Below, one piece after another: positions 1-5,445 of a DNA stretch of 11,165 nucleotides. The notes under the pieces were generated by a model that saw nothing but the letters and a program-made list of their open reading frames with translations, did no database searches and had not been told where the DNA came from. Position 1 is the first letter of the stretch; each line of letters opens with the position of its first letter. The stretch is taken from the NCBI GenBank assembly GCA_021786815.1, contig JAJYMR010000243.1:1-11165 (forward strand). Reading direction: 5' to 3'. The translations under genes were made by a program, and so were the position numbers. Source of the stretch: Deltaproteobacteria bacterium (lineage in GTDB: Bacteria > Desulfobacterota > Binatia > Binatales > Binataceae).

Positions 1-1
1 G

Positions 2-298
2 CGCAGCCCCGCTCGCTATATCGCGCGTGCGCTTGAGTCAGGAAGCGCCGAAGCGGGGAGCGAAACCGTCGACCAAACCGCCGCGATGGGTGAGTTCGTG
101 TTCCTCAACCTGCGCCTTCGCGAGGGCTTTGCGCTGGACACGTTCCGCGCGCGTTTCGGAGTCGACTTCGATCAGGTTTTCGGCGCGAGCGCCGCGCGTC
201 TTTTCGAAGGCGGGATGCTGGAGCGGGCGGGCGATAGCGTGCGGCTTACCGAGCGCGGCCTGGAACTGGCCGATTCGGTCTTCGCCGAGTTCATCTGA
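2..298 (+). CDS. hemW: HemW-like radical SAM protein, C-terminal fragment (5' end outside window)
   Basis: This is the last ~98 codons of a gene that enters from the left edge; the frame is open from base 2 to the TGA at 296-298. It reads through a PARYI segment, an acidic linker and then FLNLRLREGF, a stretch characteristic of the HemN C-terminal domain in HemW (formerly called oxygen-independent coproporphyrinogen III oxidase-like). The end, VRLTERGLELADSVFAEFI, also matches how HemW proteins usually finish. The radical SAM domain with its CxxxCxxC cluster motif lies outside the window. Family knowledge: HemW is a cytoplasmic haem-binding chaperone that inserts haem into respiratory enzymes. 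An in-frame ATG at 86 could be mistaken for the start of a 70-residue protein, but family homology continues upstream of it, so it is internal. The gene converges on lysS. Confidence 0.8.
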   Translation, partial: RSPARYIARALESGSAEAGSETVDQTAAMGEFVFLNLRLREGFALDTFRARFGVDFDQVFGASAARLFEGGMLERAGDSVRLTERGLELADSVFAEFI

Positions 299-316
299 TT
301 TCCCCGCGCTAGCATC

Positions 317-340
317 ATGCCAGCAGAGGCATCTTTTCTC
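317..340 (+). terminator. Possible weak intrinsic terminator of hemW
   Basis: ATGCC (317-321) and GGCAT (328-332) form a 5-bp stem with a 6-nt loop, followed directly by CTTTTCTCT. It lies 19 nt after the hemW stop codon. The stem is short and the T tract is interrupted, so it would be a weak terminator at best. Confidence 0.35.
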
Positions 341-362
341 TGACGACCCTCACCCGGCGCTC

Positions 363-441
363 TTTCAGCGAACGCTGCGGCTGCCCGTTGGCGACCGCTG
401 CCTCAATGAGGCGCCCGCGCAAGGCGATGCGTTCGCTGAAA
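363..441. repeat. Long inverted repeat with 13-bp perfect arms between convergent genes
   Basis: The arm TTTCAGCGAACGC at 363-375 is the exact reverse complement of 429-441, with 53 nt between the arms. The centre holds a further small hairpin (GCCTC 400-404 with GAGGC 408-412, loop AAT). The element lies wholly between the hemW and lysS stop codons and codes for nothing I recognise. It could be a bidirectional transcription-end structure, or a small REP/MITE-like repeat with 13-bp terminal inverted repeats. I see no flanking target-site duplication. Confidence 0.6.
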
Positions 442-475
442 AAGACACCGCCCTCTCCCGGTCAGCGGGCGAGGG
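439..475 (-). terminator. Candidate terminator of lysS (hairpin 451-475)
   Basis: CCCTC (451-455) pairs with GAGGG (471-475) and CCCG (457-460) with CGGG (466-469), with one mismatch between the two blocks and a 5-nt loop. Read on the minus strand, the stem is followed 7 nt later by five T residues (complement of 439-443). It starts 25 nt past the lysS stop. The gap between stem and T tract is longer than in a classic terminator, so transcription termination is likely but not certain. Confidence 0.45.
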
Positions 476-500
476 CTCAACCGCCTGCCCGCGTGGGCGT

Positions 501-2099
501 TCAGTTGCGCGCGAGCGATTCCTCTACCAGTTGTGCGACGCGTTCAGGTGTTGCAAGCCGGATAAACGCGCCGAGACGCGGACCGCGCTCCTGGCCGAGT
601 ATCACCCGGTAAAGCAGCGGAAAGATTTTGCCCGGCTTGTCGTAATTCTCGCGTCCGAGATCGTAGATCTTGTGCTCGATATCCTCGGCTGAAGCGTCGG
701 GGTTTTTCACCAGGTATTCGACCAGCGAGCGCAACTGCGCACGCTCGCCGTCGGAAGGCGCGTACGGTTTCTTGGTCGGCTCGACGAAGTCGCGGTAGTA
801 GTTGAGCGCGCACTCCATCAGCACGCGCGCCATCGCTTCGGTCTCCGGCTCCGAGGTGAGCTTCGAATCGTAGTGCGTGAGATAACGCCATATGAACGCG
901 CGGTCCGAAGTGCCGAGCGCCGAGACGAGGTTCATCACGAGGGCGAAGCTCAGTTCCGAATTGAAGCGGCGCGCGCTCGCGCTCTGGAGCACGAACTCGA
1001 GCGGCGAATTTCGCCGTTCCTCGTCGGACGCGGCCGCCGCGTAACCGCGCAACGCGTCCAGGTAGTCGTCAACGTATTGCGGTATCGCCTCGATGAAGAG
1101 CTTGCGCGCGCGCCGCGGATTGAGCAGCAGGAAATATTTCAGAACCTCGATAGGCGCGTACCGCGTCCACTGATCGACCGTGACGCCGCGGCCCACGGAC
1201 TTCGAAACCTTGTGCCCCTGCTCGTCGAGAAACATCTCGAACGGAAAACCAAGCGGCGGCGCGCCGCTCAGAAGCCTCACGATATAACCGGACAGGGTCG
1301 CGGAATCGATCAGGTCCTTGCCGTAGAGCTCATAGTCCACGCGAAGCACGTACCATCGGAGCGCCCAATCGACCTTCCATTGAACCTTGGCCTTGCCGCC
1401 GAGCACGCTCTGCTCGCCCCTGTAACCGCATCCGTGCGCGCCGCCGAAACTGCGCTCGCAGGAAAACTCGACGGTCGCGCGCTCGGGATGGTACGCGGTC
1501 ACGAGCGTCGAATTGATCTGGCCGCACGACGGGCACAGAGGCATAAACGGCGACCATTGCGCCCGATTCTCCGGCCTGAGCGTGGGCGCGACGATCTCGG
1601 TTATTCTTGCGTGATGGGCGAGAATAAGCTTGAGCGCCTCGTCGAAGCGTCCGCTTGCGTACATCTCGCTGGAGAGCACGAGTTCGTAATCGACCTCGAC
1701 CGGCGCGAGGAACTTGCCCAAAAGCCCGACCATGTGGCCCGAAAAGCTCTGGCAGCATCCGAACGGATCGGGAATCCGCGACACTGGCTTGCCGACATGG
1801 ACGGCGACCGCCTCGCGATTCGGCACGTTCTCGGGAACTTTGCGAAGCCCGTCCATGTCGTCGATGAAGACGATGAGGCGCGTCGGCCGGCCCGTGCCAA
1901 GCATCGCGAAGGCGTGGCGGACGTAGGACGGCCGCAACACTTCGCACATCGTGCCGAGATGCGGAAGGCCCGAGGGTCCGAAGCCGCTCTGGAAGATCAC
2001 CGGCCGGCCGGGTTCGTAGCCCGCCACGCGCTCGGCGACTTTTCGCGCCTCGTCGTGAGGCCAGCTATAGGCTTCGGACTGATGTGGCGCGGTCGCCAT
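501..2099 (-). CDS. lysS: Class I lysyl-tRNA synthetase (LysRS1)
   Basis: A 532-residue cytoplasmic enzyme that charges tRNA-Lys with lysine using ATP. The class I signatures are clear: a HIGH-like motif PSGLPHLGT at residues 42-50 and a KMSKS-like motif KVSKS at 297-301. Between them, CPSC (189-192) with C214 and C224 suggests a zinc-binding insertion, followed by the KVDWALRW segment typical of LysRS1. Size and motif order match the archaeal-type family (COG1384), which replaces the class II LysRS in most archaea and in scattered bacteria such as alphaproteobacteria and spirochaetes. The ATG (2099-2097) overlaps the stop of the upstream zinc-ribbon gene as TGATG, so translation is probably coupled. 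The 486-codon open frame opposite it (873-2333, +) is a GC-driven shadow. No class II lysS is seen here. Confidence 0.93.
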   Translation of the reverse strand: MATAPHQSEAYSWPHDEARKVAERVAGYEPGRPVIFQSGFGPSGLPHLGTMCEVLRPSYVRHAFAMLGTGRPTRLIVFIDDMDGLRKVPENVPNREAVAVHVGKPVSRIPDPFGCCQSFSGHMVGLLGKFLAPVEVDYELVLSSEMYASGRFDEALKLILAHHARITEIVAPTLRPENRAQWSPFMPLCPSCGQINSTLVTAYHPERATVEFSCERSFGGAHGCGYRGEQSVLGGKAKVQWKVDWALRWYVLRVDYELYGKDLIDSATLSGYIVRLLSGAPPLGFPFEMFLDEQGHKVSKSVGRGVTVDQWTRYAPIEVLKYFLLLNPRRARKLFIEAIPQYVDDYLDALRGYAAAASDEERRNSPLEFVLQSASARRFNSELSFALVMNLVSALGTSDRAFIWRYLTHYDSKLTSEPETEAMARVLMECALNYYRDFVEPTKKPYAPSDGERAQLRSLVEYLVKNPDASAEDIEHKIYDLGRENYDKPGKIFPLLYRVILGQERGPRLGAFIRLATPERVAQLVEESLARN

Positions 2100-2344
2100 C
2101 AGGTTTCGCTTCCTTCCTTTCCGCGGAGCACTCTGGCCACCGCTTCGTGGACCCAGGGGTCGATCTGCAGGTCGCGCGTCTTTTCGGAGGCAAGCCGAAG
2201 CTTAACCCCGCAATTCGGGCATATAAAGGCCCGCTGCATGAACCCACCCGAATCCTCGATCGTCAGCCGAAGCAGCCATTCGGCCGAAGGCCGCCGGCAG
2301 ATAACGCAGTGGGTGGTGGTAGTAAACGACTGATCCTGGCTCAT
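2099..2344 (-). CDS. Small zinc-ribbon protein of unknown function, upstream of lysS
   Basis: An 81-residue soluble protein. It contains CVIC about residues 13-16 and CPNC about 42-45, spaced as in a zinc ribbon that holds one Zn(II) through four cysteines. Between the knuckles is a segment of alternating hydrophobic residues (EWLLRLTIED), and the C-terminus is charged and probably helical. There is no signal peptide or membrane segment. I do not recognise the family. It is the first gene of a two-gene unit: its TGA at 2101-2099 shares one base with the lysS ATG. No good Shine-Dalgarno sequence precedes its own ATG at 2344; a TATAGT box (complement of 2357-2362) sits only 12 nt upstream, so the transcript may be nearly leaderless. 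Known zinc ribbons often bind nucleic acid or protein, but any tie to tRNA charging is inference. Confidence 0.7.
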   Translation of the reverse strand: MSQDQSFTTTTHCVICRRPSAEWLLRLTIEDSGGFMQRAFICPNCGVKLRLASEKTRDLQIDPWVHEAVARVLRGKEGSET

Positions 2345-2365
2345 TGGGAATGCTTAACTATAACA

Positions 2366-2393
2366 TTGAAGGAAATTGGAACGCTGTGATAGT
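2366..2393 (+). promoter_or_regulatory. Candidate promoter for the DHH gene in the divergent spacer
   Basis: The spacer 2345-2400 is markedly AT-rich compared with its surroundings. On the plus strand TTGAAG (2366-2371), a 16-nt gap and GATAGT (2388-2393) with an upstream TG (2385-2386) resemble a sigma-70 promoter with an extended -10. The predicted start point near 2400 would give a leader of about 140 nt before the ATG at 2544. Each hexamer matches consensus at 4 of 6 positions. Confidence 0.3.
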
Positions 2394-2543
2394 TGGGGAG
2401 GATGCGAATGGCCTTTTCCGCGGGTTCGGCGACCCTTTTCCAGCCCGTCCTCTGCATCTTCTCACACGGGTATTGCGCCGGAAGGCTTTGGGCGTAAAGC
2501 TCTCCACGTATCGGGCGCACCCGCAGGCTGCGCTCCTCGTTGT

Positions 2544-3587
2544 ATGGACAAGGAGTATACCAGGCAAAAGATTAAGGAGCTTCGGGCGATGGTCGGTGAG
2601 GGCGACCGCGTCGCGATAGTGCTCCAGGACGATCCCGATCCGGACGCGATGGCAAGCGCAATGGCGTTGCGCACGCTTCTGGGCCGCAACAAGCTGACCA
2701 CCCCGATCTTCAGTTTTACACCGGTCACGCGACCGGAAAACCGCACGATGGTGCATCTGCTGGAGATCGAGATCACTCCGGCCAGCACCGAAGCGCTGGC
2801 CGCTTTCGACAAGGTCGCGATGGTGGACGTGCAGCCGCCGTATTTCGGCGACAAGCTGCCCCGCGCCGATATCGTGATCGACCATCATCCGGGCTACGCG
2901 CCGAGCAACGCCCCTTTCCAGGACATCCGCACTCGCTACGGCTCGACCGCCACAATTATGACGGAGTACCTGATCTGTGCCGAGGAGCGAATAAGCGAGC
3001 GCCTTGCGACGGCGTTGCTCTACGGCGTGCGCAGCGACACGGTATTGCTCAAGCGGCGGGTCACCGACGATGACCTGCTCGCTTTCACCCACCTTTATCC
3101 ACTCGCGAACGTCAATCTGCTCCGTCATATCGACCGGCCCGAGCTTCCGCTGACCTTCGCCAAGGTGTTGTCGCGCGCGATGTCGCGGCTGGAGGTAAAC
3201 AACGGGCTCGTGGTGCTGAACCTGGGCAAGGTTGCGCGAGACGACCTGATCGTGCAGATGGCGGACTTCTGCCTGCAGTTCGAAGGCGTGGAATGGGTCG
3301 CAGTCGCGGGCAAACTGGGCAGTAACCTGGTTATCGCGCTGCGCAACCATGCGACCACGCGCGTAAGCGCCGGAGAGACGGTACGCCACATCTTCGGCGA
3401 TATCGGCAGCGCCGGCGGCCATCGCGACATGGCCAAGGCGGTAATCCCGCTGCGTGCATGGCGCGCTCGCGAGGGCACGACGCGCGATCGCGCAATCGAG
3501 GGACGCCTGCGTCAGCTCTTTACGGTCGAACTGGCCAGCTCCCCGGAAGAGACCGAGAGCCGGGCGCTCCAGCGCGGCTCGGAGTAG
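2544..3587 (+). CDS. DHH/DHHA1 family phosphoesterase (NrnA-like)
   Basis: A 347-residue cytoplasmic protein. Motif I is QDDPDPDAMAS (residues 28-38), motif II contains VDVQ (94-97), the signature DHH is at 113-115 (VIDHHPG), and YGVRSDT (160-166) supplies the fourth Asp. A C-terminal DHHA1 domain carries SAGGH (289-293), a substrate-binding motif. Relatives such as NrnA degrade short oligoribonucleotides (nanoRNA) and dephosphorylate pAp, and others cleave cyclic dinucleotides, all with Mn2+. The substrate here cannot be told from sequence. The metal-binding His that normally opens motif I (HxNPDxD) is replaced by Gln28. No Shine-Dalgarno sequence precedes ATG 2544. An internal ATG at 2589 has AAGGAG 9 nt upstream, but it would remove 15 residues just before motif I. 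HPr follows 67 nt downstream. Confidence 0.82.
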   Translation: MDKEYTRQKIKELRAMVGEGDRVAIVLQDDPDPDAMASAMALRTLLGRNKLTTPIFSFTPVTRPENRTMVHLLEIEITPASTEALAAFDKVAMVDVQPPYFGDKLPRADIVIDHHPGYAPSNAPFQDIRTRYGSTATIMTEYLICAEERISERLATALLYGVRSDTVLLKRRVTDDDLLAFTHLYPLANVNLLRHIDRPELPLTFAKVLSRAMSRLEVNNGLVVLNLGKVARDDLIVQMADFCLQFEGVEWVAVAGKLGSNLVIALRNHATTRVSAGETVRHIFGDIGSAGGHRDMAKAVIPLRAWRAREGTTRDRAIEGRLRQLFTVELASSPEETESRALQRGSE

Positions 3588-3654
3588 TTAAGACGCGCGA
3601 GGGCTGGAAAACTTTCGCGCCGATGGGTTTACCTCGCCGCCGGTTCCCCTTATC

Positions 3655-3936
3655 GTGTTTGTTGTGAAGGTGGCTGAGGGGACAGTCGAGGTAAAGAACA
3701 AGCTCGGACTGCACCTGAGGGCCGCATCGACTCTCGCCCAGACCGCAGCCAGGTTCGCTTCCACCGTTACCATCACGCGCGCCAAAGAGAGCGTGAACGC
3801 CCGAAGCGTAACCGGGCTGATGATGCTCGGCGCGGGGACCGGGACCAAACTCAAGGTGAAGGTTGAAGGTCCGGACGCCGACGAAGCGTTCAAGGCGGTG
3901 CAGGCCGTCTTCGAAGACAAGTTCGGCGAGGATTAG
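3655..3936 (+). CDS. ptsH: HPr-family phosphocarrier protein
   Basis: A small cytoplasmic phosphocarrier that passes phosphate from PTS enzyme I to EIIA proteins. NKLGLHLRAAS carries the active-site His followed by the conserved Arg, and ARSVTGLMML carries the regulatory-type Ser. All candidate starts are GTG (3655, 3664, 3670). Starting at 3670 puts the key residues at exactly His15 and Ser46, the numbering of classical HPr, so 3670 may be the true start; none has a clear Shine-Dalgarno sequence. The Pro usual after HAR is Ala here (HLRA), as in some NPr-type proteins. It lies on the opposite strand from rpoN-hpf-ptsN-rapZ but within 6 kb. Its likely partner is PtsN of that cluster, making a regulatory rather than sugar-transporting PTS; this is inference. 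It follows the DHH gene and may be co-transcribed with it. Confidence 0.88.
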   Translation: MFVVKVAEGTVEVKNKLGLHLRAASTLAQTAARFASTVTITRAKESVNARSVTGLMMLGAGTGTKLKVKVEGPDADEAFKAVQAVFEDKFGED

Positions 3937-4008
3937 CACGGATTCCCGCGGCGGTTGAGACGAGCGGCGACCGGCGTCTGGCTTGCGGGTGCGGCGCCGG
4001 AGGCAACC

Positions 4009-4039
4009 TTGACCCCGACCGACGGGTCAGTTATACAAT
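4009..4039 (+). promoter_or_regulatory. Probable sigma-70-type promoter of metK-ahcY with an internal palindrome
   Basis: TTGACC (4009-4014) and TATACA (4032-4037) are separated by exactly 17 nt; TACAAT at 4034-4039 is an alternative -10. The start point should fall near 4044, about 170 nt before the metK ATG. A perfect inverted repeat, TGACCC (4010-4015) and GGGTCA (4024-4029) with 8 nt between, overlaps the -35 box and fills the gap before the -10. That is the usual position of a repressor operator. Confidence 0.55.
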
Positions 4040-4050
4040 CCGAAGCCTTG

Positions 4051-4109
4051 AAACCGTTGCCATGCCGCCCGGACCGGAGCCGGACGGGTTACGGCGGCGC
4101 AAGTTTTTT
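4051..4109 (+). terminator. Intrinsic-terminator-like hairpin in the metK leader or ptsH 3' region
   Basis: GCCGCC (4064-4069) pairs with GGCGGC (4093-4098). The stem continues outward after a 3-nt bulge as TTGC (4057-4060) with GCAA (4099-4102), then after a 2-nt bulge as AAAC (4051-4054) with GTTT (4103-4106). The run TTTTTT (4104-4109) follows. The 23-nt apical part can fold further through its CCGG repeats. It is either the terminator of ptsH, 115 nt after that stop codon, or an attenuator, because the candidate metK promoter fires just upstream of it. Confidence 0.55.
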
Positions 4110-4142
4110 ACAATCGGAACTCACCGTGTCATCCCTCGCCTG

Positions 4143-4178
4143 CGCGCGGTTTCACAAGACCGCTTGGAGAACCGCGTG
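4143..4178 (+). promoter_or_regulatory. Strong hairpin in the metK 5' leader
   Basis: CGCGGTT (4145-4151) is the perfect reverse complement of AACCGCG (4170-4176), and C4143-G4178 plus two G-U pairs extend the stem. Inside, CAAG (4155-4158) pairs with CTTG (4163-4166) around a 4-nt loop, with a small internal loop between the two helices. It ends 37 nt before the metK ATG, and the RBS GGGAG (4202-4206) lies just beyond it. I could not match it to a known SAM or SAH riboswitch. Confidence 0.45.
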
Positions 4179-4215
4179 AAGCGTTTAGCCCGCAATCAGA
4201 TGGGAGCCATAGCGA

Positions 4216-5403
4216 ATGTCGCTTAAGGATTTTCTGTTCACCTCGGAATCCGTCTCCGAAGGTCATCCCGACAAGATGTGCGACCAGATTTCGGATGCCG
4301 TTCTGGACTCGCTGCTTGCCGAGGACCCTGACTCGCGGGTTGCTGTCGAGGCGCTGGCCAAAACCGGGCTTATCGTTGTCGCCGGTGAGATCACGAGCCG
4401 GGTCACTCCCGATTTCATCCGTATCGCCCGCGAGACCGCGCTCGAAATCGGATACGACAGCATGGAGATCGGCTTCGACGCGAGGACCTGCGCGGTGCTG
4501 GTCGCGGTCGAGCCGCAATCTCCCGACATTTCGCAGGGCGTTTCCGAGGGTGAAGGGCTGCACAAGGAACAGGGTGCGGGCGACCAGGGCCTGATGTTCG
4601 GGTTCGCCTCTGATGAAACGCCCGAGTTGATGCCGGTTCCGATCGCGCTGGCGCATCGGCTGATGCGCAATCTGACCGCGCTTCGCAAGGAGCAGAAGCT
4701 AGAGTTCCTGCGCCCCGACGGCAAAAGCCAGGTCACAGTGCGCTACGCGGACGGACGCCCGGTCGAGGTGACCGCAGTGGTCATCTCCGCGCAGCACAAG
4801 CCCGGCGTCAGCCACGCCACCATCCGCGAGGTCCTTATCGAGGAACTCGTGAAGAAGACCATCCCGGCCGAGCTTCTCACCCGTTCAACCGTCTATCACA
4901 TCAATCCGACCGGCAGCTTCGTGGTCGGCGGTCCGCACGGCGACTGCGGGCTTACCGGGCGCAAAATCATCGTTGACACCTACGGCGGCTACGGCAGGCA
5001 CGGCGGCGGCGCCTTCTCGGGCAAGGATCCCAGCAAGGTGGATCGCTCCGGATGCTACATGGCGCGGCACGTCGCCAAGAATATCGTTGCCGCCGGGCTC
5101 GCGAAGAAGTGCGAGATCCAGGTCGCCTACGCAATCGGCGTGGCCGAACCCGTCTCGATCCTGGTCGATACGTTCGACACCGGGCTCGTGCCGGAGAAGA
5201 AACTGGAATCCACGGTGCGCGAACTGTTCGATTTTCGTCCCGCCGGGATCATCAAGACGCTGCGGCTCAAGCGGCCTATTTACAAGGCCACCGCCGCTTA
5301 TGGACATTTCGGGCGCGACCCGCACGACGGCCTTTTCCCGTGGGAGGAAACCAACATGGCCGAATCGCTGCGCAGCGCCTTCCGAACCAACGGCCAGCCC
5401 TAG
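4216..5403 (+). CDS. metK: S-adenosylmethionine synthetase (methionine adenosyltransferase)
   Basis: A 395-residue cytoplasmic enzyme that makes S-adenosylmethionine from methionine and ATP, releasing phosphate and pyrophosphate. The family landmarks are in order: GHPDK (residues 16-20), the ATP-binding GAGDQG (120-125), HKPG (194-197), and the phosphate-binding loop GGGAFSGKDPSKVDRS (263-278). The length is normal for the bacterial enzyme, which works as a tetramer with active sites between subunits. The start ATG 4216 has GGGAG (4202-4206) 9 nt upstream. It is the first gene of a two-gene unit with ahcY, 42 nt downstream, and its leader contains a promoter, a palindrome and two hairpins. 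This pairing of SAM synthesis with SAH removal is common in bacteria and implies joint control of the methyl cycle. Confidence 0.97.
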   Translation: MSLKDFLFTSESVSEGHPDKMCDQISDAVLDSLLAEDPDSRVAVEALAKTGLIVVAGEITSRVTPDFIRIARETALEIGYDSMEIGFDARTCAVLVAVEPQSPDISQGVSEGEGLHKEQGAGDQGLMFGFASDETPELMPVPIALAHRLMRNLTALRKEQKLEFLRPDGKSQVTVRYADGRPVEVTAVVISAQHKPGVSHATIREVLIEELVKKTIPAELLTRSTVYHINPTGSFVVGGPHGDCGLTGRKIIVDTYGGYGRHGGGAFSGKDPSKVDRSGCYMARHVAKNIVAAGLAKKCEIQVAYAIGVAEPVSILVDTFDTGLVPEKKLESTVRELFDFRPAGIIKTLRLKRPIYKATAAYGHFGRDPHDGLFPWEETNMAESLRSAFRTNGQP

Positions 5404-5445
5404 GGGTGAGGCCGACAAACCCCTGCCTTTGGAGTTGAAGCCATC

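Noticed and set aside
27..692. 221-codon plus-strand frame at the left edge
   Set aside because: Another frame of the hemW end, then spacer and antisense lysS. The hemW frame is supported by homology.
873..2333. 486-codon open frame on the plus strand
   Set aside because: It lies opposite lysS and the zinc-ribbon gene, is very Arg/Glu/His-rich, and shows no family motif. It is a GC-driven antisense shadow.
2358..3422. 354-codon open frame on the minus strand
   Set aside because: Antisense to the DHH phosphoesterase, whose motifs are clear. The composition is that of a shadow frame.
3937..4215. Known SAM or SAH riboswitch upstream of metK-ahcY
   Set aside because: I looked for the conserved cores of the SAH, SAM-I and SAM-II classes and did not find them. 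A covariance-model search would settle it.
4062..4226. 54-codon ORF in the metK leader overlapping the metK start
   Set aside because: No Shine-Dalgarno sequence, codon endings unlike neighbouring genes (TTA, TTT, ATA, AAT), and it reads through both hairpins. More likely untranslated leader.
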